Of a DNA stretch of 64,000 nt, positions 37,887 through 46,152 are shown piece by piece. A program made the position numbers and the translations under genes. How positions within the stretch are numbered: position 1 is the first letter of the stretch; the number at the start of each line of letters is the position of its first letter. Source of the stretch: Bradyrhizobium diversitatis. GTDB taxonomy: Bacteria > Pseudomonadota > Alphaproteobacteria > Rhizobiales > Xanthobacteraceae. The stretch lies in NCBI RefSeq assembly GCF_016031635.1, contig NZ_JACEGD010000029.1, positions 17,479 to 81,478 on the forward strand, given 5' to 3'. The notes under the pieces were generated by a model. It was not told where the DNA came from and did not search any database. It was given only the letters and a program-made list of their open reading frames with translations.

Positions 37887-38915
37887 ATGAAATGCATCGT
37901 TACTGGCGGCGCCGGTTTCATTGGCAGCCACCTCGTCGATCGCCTGCTCGACGATGGCCATGAGGTCATCGCGCTCGATAATTTCGTTATCGGACGCGCC
38001 GAAAATTTGGCCGCGCGCGCCAGCTCGAGCCAGTTGAAGGTCGTACGGGCGGACGTCACCGACCTCGACGCGATCAAACCGTATTTCCACGGTGTCGATT
38101 GGGTCTTCCATCTCGCGGCACTGGCTGACATCGTTCCCTCGATCGAGTCCCCGATCCCGTATCACCGCGCCAACGTCGACGGCACGGTCAACGTTCTTGA
38201 GGCTGCGCGGCACGCGGGCATCAGCCGCTTCGTCTATGCGGCGTCATCGTCCTGCTATGGTATCCCCGACGTCTATCCGACGCCGGAGAGTGCCGAGATC
38301 CGGCCGATGTATCCCTACGCCCTCACAAAGAATCTCGGCGAGCAGTGCGTCATGCACTGGTGCCAGGTCTACAAGCTGCCTGCCGTGGCGCTACGCCTGT
38401 TCAACGTGTACGGGCCCCGCCATCGCACCACGGGCACCTACGGTGCCGTGTTCGGCGTGTTCATGGCGCAGAAGCTCGCGGGCAAGCCCTTCACCGTGGT
38501 CGGCGATGGCGAGCAGACCCGCGACTTCACCTTCGTCAGCGATGTCGCCGATGCCTTCGTGACCGCGGCGCGCTCCGATGTCTCCCATGAGATATTCAAC
38601 GTCGGTTCGGACAACACCTACAGCGTCAACCGGCTGGTCGAGCTTCTCGGCGGCGACAAAGTCCATATTCCCAAGCGTCCCGGCGAGCCCGATTGCACCT
38701 ACGCCGACATCACCAAGATCAAACGGGTCCTGAAATGGATGCCGAAGGTGAAGTTCGAGGACGGCGTCGCGACGATGCTGAAGTCGATGGACCAGTACAG
38801 GGACGCGCCCCTGTGGACGGTGGACAAGATCGCCGATGCCACCAAGGACTGGTTCAAATATCTCGGCGACGACGGCGATGCGGCGTCCGGCACTGTGCAG
38901 AAGGCGGGCCGTTGA
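37887..38915 (+). CDS. NAD-dependent epimerase/dehydratase (extended SDR)
   Basis: Nucleotide-sugar epimerase or dehydratase of the GalE/RfbB class. The ATG at 37887 gives MKCIVTGGAGFIGSHLVDRL and 342 residues; the 15 codons upstream are outside the fold. The NAD motif is GGAGFIG. The catalytic Ser lies in ASSSCYG and the YxxxK pair in YPYALTKNLG. It opens the plus-strand arm of the sugar cluster and diverges from the GmhA-like gene. The reaction (C4 epimerisation or other) is not set by the sequence. Confidence 0.88.
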   Translation: MKCIVTGGAGFIGSHLVDRLLDDGHEVIALDNFVIGRAENLAARASSSQLKVVRADVTDLDAIKPYFHGVDWVFHLAALADIVPSIESPIPYHRANVDGTVNVLEAARHAGISRFVYAASSSCYGIPDVYPTPESAEIRPMYPYALTKNLGEQCVMHWCQVYKLPAVALRLFNVYGPRHRTTGTYGAVFGVFMAQKLAGKPFTVVGDGEQTRDFTFVSDVADAFVTAARSDVSHEIFNVGSDNTYSVNRLVELLGGDKVHIPKRPGEPDCTYADITKIKRVLKWMPKVKFEDGVATMLKSMDQYRDAPLWTVDKIADATKDWFKYLGDDGDAASGTVQKAGR

Positions 38916-38999
38916 GCAGACTCGTTCGACCCCGACATTCGTGCCGCCAACCGATCATTTCCGGGCCGGCCAGACCGACCCGCGCTTTGGATAATTCTC

Positions 39000-40565
39000 A
39001 TGGGTAATATTCCGACGGACAAGCTGACCGTTCATCCGGCACCGCACCAGAAGATCAAGACGGTCGAGGAACTGGGCGAGATCGCGCGGGCCGCGCAGGC
39101 CGAGGGCCGGACCGTTGCGCTCTGCCATGGCGTGTTCGATCTCGTGCATCTCGGCCACGTCCGGCACATCCTGGCGGCACGCAACGAGGCCGATGTGGTC
39201 ATCGTGACCGTCACGGCGGACCGCTTCGTCAACAAGGGCCCGGGACGGCCGATCTTTCCGGAGAACATGCGCGCCGAGATGCTGGCCGCGCTCGGCACTG
39301 TCGACTGGGTCGGCATCAACCGGACATCGAGCGCCGAGCCGATCCTCGATACCGTGCGCCCAGACATCTACGTGAAGGGCTCCGACTACGAGAATCCGGA
39401 GGATGACGTCACCGGCAAGATCGCGGTCGAGCGGGAGGCCGTCGAACGCCATGGCGGCCGCATCGTCTTCACCCGCGACGTGACCTTCAGCTCGTCGTCG
39501 CTGATGAACCGCTACTTCGACATCTACGATCCCCCTCTGCGCGATTACCTCCAGAAGGTGCGCGAAGGCGGTGGCGCCGAGCGCCTGCTGAAGCTGATCG
39601 ACAAGATCCAGGACATGCACGTCGTTCTGGTCGGCGATACCATCATCGACGAATACCAGTACGTCACGGCGCTCGGAAAGGCCTCAAAGGAGAACATTGT
39701 CGCCACTCTGTTCAAGAACGGCGAACAATTTGCCGGCGGTGTCATTGCCGCGGCCAATCACGTGGCGAGCTTCTGCAAGTCGGTGGAGATCGTCACGACG
39801 CTGGGTGGCAAGGACTACCCCGAAGAGTTCATCCGCGCGCATGTCCGCCCGAATGTCACGCTCACCCCGATCCGCATTCAGGGCCGCCCGACCACCCGCA
39901 AATTGCGGTACGTCGAGATGGGCTACCTGCACAAGCTGTTCGAAGTCTACACCATGGACGACACGCCGCTCGACGAGGCCGAGCGCAAGGAGATCGACCG
40001 CGTCACCGCCGAGCGCGTGCGCGGCGCCGACGTGGTCATCGTCACCGATTTCGGCCACGGCATGATCGCACCCAGCACGATCGACACGCTGATCGCGAAC
40101 TCCAAGTTCCTTGCGGTCAACGCCCAGAGCAACAGCGGAAACCACGGCTACAATCTAATCACGAAATATCCGCGCGCCGACTACGTCTGCATCGACGCGC
40201 CGGAAGCGCGCCTGGCGGCCACCGACAAGTTCAGCGACATCGCGTCGGTGATCCAGGACCGCCTGCACCGCAAGATCGATTGCGACAACATGATCATCAC
40301 GCACGGCTCCTTCGGCTGCTACCCCTTCTCGTCGAAGACCGGCGTCGCCCGCGTGCCCGCCTTCACCAAGACCGTCGTGGATACCGTCGGTGCCGGCGAT
40401 GCCTTCCTGACGATTACGGCGCCGCTGGTGGCAGCCGGCGGCAACATCGAAGACGTCGCCTTCATCGGCAACGCGGCGGGCGCGATCAAGGTGGGCATCG
40501 TCGGCCACCGCAGCTCGGTCGAAAAGGCGCCGCTGGTCAAATTTGTCACCGCGTTATTGAAGTGA
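39000..40565 (+). CDS. Nucleotidyltransferase-PfkB kinase fusion (HldE-like, domains in reversed order)
   Basis: Bifunctional enzyme of 521 residues. Residues 35-180 form a cytidylyltransferase-type domain with HGVFDLVHLGH (43-53) and the KGSDY region (126-130). Residues about 205-515 form a PfkB sugar kinase with DTIIDEY (213-219), AGG (246-248 area) and the catalytic DTVGAGDAF (461-469). E. coli HldE has the kinase first and the transferase second, so the order is swapped here. It probably phosphorylates a sugar phosphate at C1 and then activates the sugar-1-phosphate with CTP or ATP. It sits between two epimerase genes. Confidence 0.85.
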   Translation: MGNIPTDKLTVHPAPHQKIKTVEELGEIARAAQAEGRTVALCHGVFDLVHLGHVRHILAARNEADVVIVTVTADRFVNKGPGRPIFPENMRAEMLAALGTVDWVGINRTSSAEPILDTVRPDIYVKGSDYENPEDDVTGKIAVEREAVERHGGRIVFTRDVTFSSSSLMNRYFDIYDPPLRDYLQKVREGGGAERLLKLIDKIQDMHVVLVGDTIIDEYQYVTALGKASKENIVATLFKNGEQFAGGVIAAANHVASFCKSVEIVTTLGGKDYPEEFIRAHVRPNVTLTPIRIQGRPTTRKLRYVEMGYLHKLFEVYTMDDTPLDEAERKEIDRVTAERVRGADVVIVTDFGHGMIAPSTIDTLIANSKFLAVNAQSNSGNHGYNLITKYPRADYVCIDAPEARLAATDKFSDIASVIQDRLHRKIDCDNMIITHGSFGCYPFSSKTGVARVPAFTKTVVDTVGAGDAFLTITAPLVAAGGNIEDVAFIGNAAGAIKVGIVGHRSSVEKAPLVKFVTALLK

Positions 40566-40591
40566 CGCGAACGGGAATCTGGAGAACGACA

Positions 40592-41593
40592 GTGATTGGT
40601 CAGAAATGGAATGTGATGGTCACCGGTGGCGCCGGCTATGTCGGCAGCGTGCTGGTTCCCCAGTTGCTGGCGGCGGGCCACAAGGTCACGGTGCTCGACC
40701 TCTTCATGTACGGCGACGACGTCTTCAACGCCGTTCGCGACAATCCCAATTTGCGCCTGATCAAGGGCGACATCCGCGATGAGGCCGCGATCAACGAGGC
40801 CCTGCGCGGCAACAATGCGGTGATCCACCTCGCCTGCATCTCCAACGACCCCTCGTTCGAGCTGGATCCGGGGCTCGGCAAGTCCATCAACTACGACTGC
40901 TTCCGTCCGATGGTGCGCGCCGCGAAGAAGGCCGGCATCAAGCGCTTCATCTACGCCTCCTCGTCGAGCGTCTACGGCATCAAGGACGAGGCCGAGGTGA
41001 CCGAGGAACTGTCCTGCGAGCCGCTCACCGACTACTCCAAGTTCAAGGCGATGTGCGAGACCGATCTTGCCGACGAAGCCGCATCCGGCTTCGTCACCTG
41101 TACGGTTCGTCCCGCCACCGTCTGCGGCTACGCACCGCGGCAGCGACTCGACGTCGTCGTCAATATCCTCACCAATCTCGCGGTCAACACGGGCCGCATC
41201 CGCGTGTTCGGCGGAACGCAGAAACGGCCCAACCTGCACATCGAGGACATGTCCGCGGCCTATCTGTTCCTGCTCCAGCAGGATGACGCGAAGATCGACG
41301 GCAAGACCTACAACATCGGCTACGAGAACCACTCGCTGATCAAGATCGCCGACATCGTCAAATCGGTGGTGGGAGACAACGTCGACGTCGCCGTCGAGCC
41401 GACCGACGATCTGCGCTCCTACCACGTCTCATCGGAGAAGATCCGACGCGAGCTCGGCTTCGCGCCGACGCACACGATCGAGCAGGCCGTGTCCGGTCTC
41501 GTCGACGCCTTCAAGGCGGGCCGCCTGCCGAACTCGCTCAACGACCCCAGGTATTTCAACATCAAGATGATGCAGAACATCAGCCTGAAGTGA
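40592..41593 (+). CDS. NAD-dependent epimerase/dehydratase (second)
   Basis: Extended SDR of 333 residues acting on a nucleotide sugar. I chose the GTG at 40592 (reading IGQKWNVMVTGGAGYVGSVL after the initiator) because GGAGA lies 7 nt upstream. The NAD motif is GGAGYVG, the Ser is in ASSSSVYG and the YxxxK pair is DYSKFK. It differs clearly from the first epimerase and is more like the WcaG group. Its TGA overlaps the GTG of the HAD gene. Confidence 0.88.
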   Translation: MIGQKWNVMVTGGAGYVGSVLVPQLLAAGHKVTVLDLFMYGDDVFNAVRDNPNLRLIKGDIRDEAAINEALRGNNAVIHLACISNDPSFELDPGLGKSINYDCFRPMVRAAKKAGIKRFIYASSSSVYGIKDEAEVTEELSCEPLTDYSKFKAMCETDLADEAASGFVTCTVRPATVCGYAPRQRLDVVVNILTNLAVNTGRIRVFGGTQKRPNLHIEDMSAAYLFLLQQDDAKIDGKTYNIGYENHSLIKIADIVKSVVGDNVDVAVEPTDDLRSYHVSSEKIRRELGFAPTHTIEQAVSGLVDAFKAGRLPNSLNDPRYFNIKMMQNISLK

Positions 41594-42210
41594 GCGGCGT
41601 GCGGATCGGCATCGACTTCGACAACACGATCATCTGCTACGACAAGGTCTTTGCCGCCGTCGCGCGGCAGCGTGGGCTAGTGCCGGAGGGCTGGGACGGG
41701 CTGAAGACCGAGGTGCGGGATTATCTGCGATCCCGCGAAGGCGGCGAGCTTGCCTGGCAGGGGCTGCAAGGCTTCGTCTATGGCAAGGGAATTGGCGGCG
41801 CCGGGATCTATCCTGGAGTCCGCGAGTTCCTAGCAACGTGTCGCACGGCCGGCGCGAGCGTCTATATCGTCAGCCACAAGACGCAGTTCGGCCATCAGGA
41901 TCCCGACCGCGTCGACTTGCGCGAGGCCGCGCGCGGCTGGTTGAAGGGGGCGGGTCTCATCGACGCCGCCGACGCGGCGCTGGCCGTGGGCAATATCTAT
42001 TTCGAGGACACGCTGGCGGCCAAGGTCGAGCGGGTTGCGAGCCTGCAGCTCGATATCTTCATTGACGATCTCGTCGATGTGTTCGAGCAGCCGCATTTTC
42101 CGAAGACGACACGATCGATCCTGTTCACGCAGTCGCGGCCTCCCCATCCTGCTCATTGCGAGCCGATTGCGACCTGGGCCGACATCCACCGCGGAGTGTT
42201 CGCGCGATGA
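41590..42210 (+). CDS. HAD-superfamily hydrolase
   Basis: Predicted phosphatase of 206 residues. Motif I is GIDFDNTIICYD (nucleophile Asp plus acid-base Asp) and the late acidic motif is FIDDLVDVFEQ. A cap region lies between. The start is GTG at 41590, overlapping the previous stop (GTGA). In the heptose pathway the second phosphate is removed by a HAD enzyme (GmhB); this could be the equivalent, but it lacks the typical GmhB DRDGT motif, so substrate is open. Confidence 0.75.
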   Translation: MSGVRIGIDFDNTIICYDKVFAAVARQRGLVPEGWDGLKTEVRDYLRSREGGELAWQGLQGFVYGKGIGGAGIYPGVREFLATCRTAGASVYIVSHKTQFGHQDPDRVDLREAARGWLKGAGLIDAADAALAVGNIYFEDTLAAKVERVASLQLDIFIDDLVDVFEQPHFPKTTRSILFTQSRPPHPAHCEPIATWADIHRGVFAR

Positions 42211-43244
42211 GCGAGCCCGACATGAGCGTCCAGGATGCGGTCTCGATCGGCGGCCGCCTCTCTGGCGCGCGGGTCGCGGCCGCCCAACCGGCGCGGTCCG
42301 GTGGCAACAACCGGGTGTTTCGGCTGGAGATGGCGGAGGGGCCGCCCCTTGCCCTCAAGCACTATCCGTCCGACGGGCGTGATCGCCTGGGACAGGAATA
42401 TGACGCGCTCTCGTTTCTGTCGCGCCACGGCATCACGTCGACGCCGCGGCCGATCGCGAAAGATCCGGCTGCGTTCTGCGCGTTGTATCAATGGTTCGAC
42501 GGTGATGCGGCAGTTCTGCATCCCCAGGACGATGATGCCGATCAGCTGGCCGATTTCCTGATCGGGCTGCAACAGCTGCGCAGCGCGGACGGCGCACAGA
42601 ATTTGCGAAGCGCGTCAGCCAGCATCTTTTCGCCCGAGGAAGCCATCGCGCAATACGAGCAGCGCCTGGACGGACTACGGCGCGCATCGCAGGATCATCC
42701 GAACCTGCGCGCGTTCATGGACGGCAGCCTGGTTCCCAGCACCGCCGTCGCAATCCGGCAACTCCGTCGCCGTTATGCGGAACTGGGCCTGGATCCCGCA
42801 GCGGCCCTTGCGCCCACCCATCGTGCATTGAGCCCGTCGGATTTCGGACTGCACAACGCACTGCGCACCGACGACGGCAAATTGCGCTTCATCGACTTCG
42901 AGTATTTCGGCTGGGACGACCCGGTCAAGCTCGTGACCGACACCGCGATCCATCCCGGCAGCGATCTGCCCGCTGCCGGCGCTAACCGATTGATCGAACG
43001 GCTCTCGCGCACCTTCGAAGCTGGGGATGACGCGTTTGCGATCCGCCGTGACGTACTGTATCCTGTGTTCGGGGCGATTTGGTGCCTGATTGTCCTGAAT
43101 GTCTATTTGCCGGAAAGCCGCTCCCGGCGTGCCCTGGCTGCGCAAGGTGGCGATCTGACGGTCCGCCTCGCCGGCCAGCTCGACAAAGCCCGCCGGCTCC
43201 ATCAAACGATTTGCCAACGTGATCCAGATCTCACCCCACGCTGA
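42207..43244 (+). CDS. APH-type phosphotransferase
   Basis: Kinase-fold protein of 345 residues from the aminoglycoside phosphotransferase/choline kinase superfamily. The ATP-binding part has SGGNNRVFRLEM and the lysine in LALKHYP. The catalytic loop is SPSDFGLHNAL and the metal site LRFIDFEYFGWDDP. The ATG at 42207 overlaps the HAD stop (ATGA). In this context it more likely phosphorylates a sugar or lipid intermediate than an antibiotic. Confidence 0.8.
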   Translation: MSEPDMSVQDAVSIGGRLSGARVAAAQPARSGGNNRVFRLEMAEGPPLALKHYPSDGRDRLGQEYDALSFLSRHGITSTPRPIAKDPAAFCALYQWFDGDAAVLHPQDDDADQLADFLIGLQQLRSADGAQNLRSASASIFSPEEAIAQYEQRLDGLRRASQDHPNLRAFMDGSLVPSTAVAIRQLRRRYAELGLDPAAALAPTHRALSPSDFGLHNALRTDDGKLRFIDFEYFGWDDPVKLVTDTAIHPGSDLPAAGANRLIERLSRTFEAGDDAFAIRRDVLYPVFGAIWCLIVLNVYLPESRSRRALAAQGGDLTVRLAGQLDKARRLHQTICQRDPDLTPR

Positions 43245-44067
43245 AGCCGCCCTCACCTGCACGCTGGACGAGCGCAGCCTTTATTTGCGCCGCCTGGTCC
43301 TCGGTTCTGTCCGCTCTGCCGGACGCGGACATGTCGGTCCGGCTCTGTCGTTGATCGAGATGGTCCGCGTGCTCTACGACGACGTGTTGCGGATCGATCC
43401 CAAGAACCCGCGCGATCCCGATCGCGACCGCGCGATCCTGAGCAAGGGACACGGTTGTCTGGCGCTCTATGCGCTGCTGGCCGATCGCGGCTTCTTTCCC
43501 CTGTCGGAGCTGGACGGCTTCTGCGGGTCCGACAGCATCCTGGGCGGACATCCCGAATACGGCATGGTGCCGGGCGTCGAGGCCTCGACCGGCGCGCTTG
43601 GCCACGGCCTGTCGATCGGCGTAGGCCTCGCGCTCGCAGGGCGCATGCGCGAGCGCAGCTACCGGACCTTCGTGCTGCTCGGCGACGGCGAGATCAACGA
43701 GGGATCGGTATGGGAAGCCGCGATGGGCGCGGCCAAGCACGGGCTCGACAACCTGGTCGCGATGATCGACTACAACAAGCTCCAGAGCTACGGTCCCACC
43801 GACTACGTCCTGCCGCTGGAGCCGCTTGCGGACAAATGGCGCAGCTTCGGCTTTGCCGTGCAGGAGCTCAACGGCCACGACGTCGGCGCGCTGCGCACCG
43901 TCCTGAAGCAGGTCCCGGCCGTTCCGGGCAAACCCACCGCCATCATCTGCCATACCGTCAAGGGCAAGGGTCTGCCGCCGGCGGAATCCAACGCCGATTG
44001 GCATCACAAGAACAAGCTGACCGACAGCGAGCTCGACGCCATCCGCGTCGCCGTCGGCGATTTTTGA
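43219..44067 (+). CDS. Transketolase, N-terminal (ThDP-binding) subunit
   Basis: First half of a split, two-gene transketolase. It has 282 residues starting with GTG at 43219, overlapping the previous gene by 26 nt; no nearer ATG exists. It carries GHVGPALSLIEMVRVLYDDV, SKGHGCLALYALL, and the ThDP motif GDGEINEGSVWEAAMGAA followed by DYNKLQ. It would form the active site with the next gene product. A dedicated copy here suggests a sugar-specific two-carbon transfer, for example forming sedoheptulose 7-phosphate or a branched sugar. Confidence 0.9.
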   Translation: MIQISPHAEAALTCTLDERSLYLRRLVLGSVRSAGRGHVGPALSLIEMVRVLYDDVLRIDPKNPRDPDRDRAILSKGHGCLALYALLADRGFFPLSELDGFCGSDSILGGHPEYGMVPGVEASTGALGHGLSIGVGLALAGRMRERSYRTFVLLGDGEINEGSVWEAAMGAAKHGLDNLVAMIDYNKLQSYGPTDYVLPLEPLADKWRSFGFAVQELNGHDVGALRTVLKQVPAVPGKPTAIICHTVKGKGLPPAESNADWHHKNKLTDSELDAIRVAVGDF

Positions 44068-44077
44068 TCGGCTCCCC

Positions 44078-45037
44078 ATGCGCAACACAGCGATGAACAT
44101 GGTCCACAAGCTCGCCGCGCGCGACGAGCGGGTGCTTTACATCGGCTCCGATCCCGGCGCTGGCACCCTGCGCGCGATGAGCAAGGAGTTTCCCAAGCGC
44201 CACCTGATCGAGGGCATTTCGGAAGCGCACATCATCGGCATGTCGGCCGGTCTCGCGATGGAGGGCTTCGTGCCCTACGTCAACACCATCGCGACCTTCC
44301 TCACCCGCCGCTGCTACGAGCAGGTGGCGGTCGATCTCTGCCTGCACAATCTGCCGGTCCGGCTGATCGCCAATGGCGGCGGGCTCGTCTACGCGCCGCT
44401 CGGCCCCACGCACCAGGCGATCGAGGACATCGCCATCATGCGCGCGCTGCCCAACATGACGGTGATCTGCCCGTGCGACGCCGACGAGGCGGCGCGCATG
44501 ATGGAGCAGACGCTCGACTGGAAGGGTCCGATCTACATCCGGCTCGGCAAGGGCGGCGATGCCGTCGTTTCCAAGGCCGAGCACGGCTTTGAGATCGGCA
44601 AGGCCATCCTGATGCGCCCGCAGGGCGACGTCCTCCTGGTGACCACCGGCATCATGCTCCAGCGCGCCCTCGCCGCAGCCGACCTGCTGGCCGCGCAAGG
44701 CATTCGCGCCGGCATCCTGCACATGCATACCGTGAAACCGCTCGACACCGCCGCCCTGCTGCAGGCGATCCGCGGCACCAGGCTCTTGGTCACGCTGGAG
44801 GAGCACGTGCCTTCCGGGGGCCTCGGCAGTGCGGTCGCGGAGACGCTGATCGACAAGCTCGGTTCGGGCCTGCCGGCGATGCTGCGGCTGTCGCTGCCGG
44901 ACCGCTTCATGCACAATTACGGCTCGCAGGACTCGCTCCTGAAGAAGCACGGCCTTTCCGCTGGTGCGATTGCGACCTCGATCGAGCATGCGCTCGCCGC
45001 CTCGCGCACCTCCTCCCCTCAACTTCATTCCACCTGA
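44078..45037 (+). CDS. Transketolase, C-terminal (pyrimidine-binding) subunit
   Basis: Second half of the split transketolase, 319 residues. The catalytic glutamate region is HLIEGISEAHIIGMSAGLA, followed by GFVPYVNTIATFLTRRCYEQ and a C-terminal transketolase domain with VTTGIMLQRAL and LVTLEEHVPSGGLGS. It lies 10 nt after the N-terminal subunit. Such split forms are common in accessory sugar clusters. Confidence 0.9.
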   Translation: MRNTAMNMVHKLAARDERVLYIGSDPGAGTLRAMSKEFPKRHLIEGISEAHIIGMSAGLAMEGFVPYVNTIATFLTRRCYEQVAVDLCLHNLPVRLIANGGGLVYAPLGPTHQAIEDIAIMRALPNMTVICPCDADEAARMMEQTLDWKGPIYIRLGKGGDAVVSKAEHGFEIGKAILMRPQGDVLLVTTGIMLQRALAAADLLAAQGIRAGILHMHTVKPLDTAALLQAIRGTRLLVTLEEHVPSGGLGSAVAETLIDKLGSGLPAMLRLSLPDRFMHNYGSQDSLLKKHGLSAGAIATSIEHALAASRTSSPQLHST

Positions 45038-45045
45038 CGGGTCAC

Positions 45046-46152
45046 ATGTACGACGTTCGATATTCCTATCTGCTCGAGCAATTCGCCGACCCCGCTCCGA
45101 TCCTGGCCGAGATCGGCAGGCTGGTGGCGACCGGTGACTTCACCCTTGGCAAGCCCGTCGCCGAATTCGAAAAGCGCTTTGCCGAGCTGATCGGCGTGCG
45201 TCACGCCATCGGCGTCGGATCGGGCACCGACGCGCTCAAGCTGCCGCTCAAGGCGCTCGGCATCGGTCATGGCGACGAGGTCATCACCGCCGCCAACACG
45301 TTCATCGCCACGGTCGGCGCGATCGCGGAGACCGGCGCGACGCCCGTGCTGGTCGACTGCGACGATTCCTTCTGCATGAACGTCGACTACGTCGAAGCCG
45401 CGATCACTGAGAAAACCAAGGCGATCATGCCGGTCCAGCTGACCGGCGAGGTGACGGACATGGGCAAGCTGATGGCGATCGCCCAGCGCCACAATATCCC
45501 CGTGGTCGAGGATGCCTGCCAGGGCATCCTGTCCGAGTTCGCGGGAAAACGCTCGGGCACCCACGGCATCGCCGCCGGCTTCTCGCTGCATCCGCTCAAG
45601 AACCTCAACGTCTGGGGCGATGCCGGCGTCGTCGTCACCAATGACGACGGGATGAACGAGCGGCTCCGCCTCATCCGCAACCACGGCATGAAGAACCGCG
45701 ACGAGATCGCGATCCTCGGCTGCAACTCGCGGCTCGATTCCTTGCAGGCCGTGGTCGGCAACTGGCTGATCGGCCAGACCAGCGAGATCACGCGCCGCAG
45801 AATCGAGAATGCGGCCTATTACGACGCGGGCCTCGCCGGCCTGCCCGGCCTGCGCATCCCGCCGCGCCGGCCCAACGTGAAGCACGTCTACCATCTCTAC
45901 ATGGTGTTCGCCGAACGCCGCGACGAGCTCTACAAATACTGCCTGGACAACGGCATCGAGGCGAAGATCCACTATCCGATCCCGCTGTATCAGCAGGAAG
46001 GTCTCAAGCATCTCGGCTACGCGCCCGGCACGTTCCCGGTCACCGACCGCCACGCCAAGGAAGTCGTCAGCTTCCCCGTGGACCAGCATCTGACGCGCGC
46101 GCAGCAGGACCGCGTCATCGAGACCGTCAGGAAGTTCTGCCATGGACGCTGA
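45046..46152 (+). CDS. DegT/DnrJ/EryC1/StrS family PLP-dependent aminotransferase (first copy)
   Basis: Sugar aminotransferase of 368 residues. PLP-phosphate binding is in GSGTDALKL (58-66), the ring-nitrogen Asp in VEDACQG (Asp157), and the Schiff-base lysine Lys185 in SLHPLKNLNVWGDAG. Also typical is GCNSRLDSLQA. It would add an amino group to an NDP-keto-sugar. It overlaps the next, similar gene by 11 nt. Confidence 0.92.
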   Translation: MYDVRYSYLLEQFADPAPILAEIGRLVATGDFTLGKPVAEFEKRFAELIGVRHAIGVGSGTDALKLPLKALGIGHGDEVITAANTFIATVGAIAETGATPVLVDCDDSFCMNVDYVEAAITEKTKAIMPVQLTGEVTDMGKLMAIAQRHNIPVVEDACQGILSEFAGKRSGTHGIAAGFSLHPLKNLNVWGDAGVVVTNDDGMNERLRLIRNHGMKNRDEIAILGCNSRLDSLQAVVGNWLIGQTSEITRRRIENAAYYDAGLAGLPGLRIPPRRPNVKHVYHLYMVFAERRDELYKYCLDNGIEAKIHYPIPLYQQEGLKHLGYAPGTFPVTDRHAKEVVSFPVDQHLTRAQQDRVIETVRKFCHGR

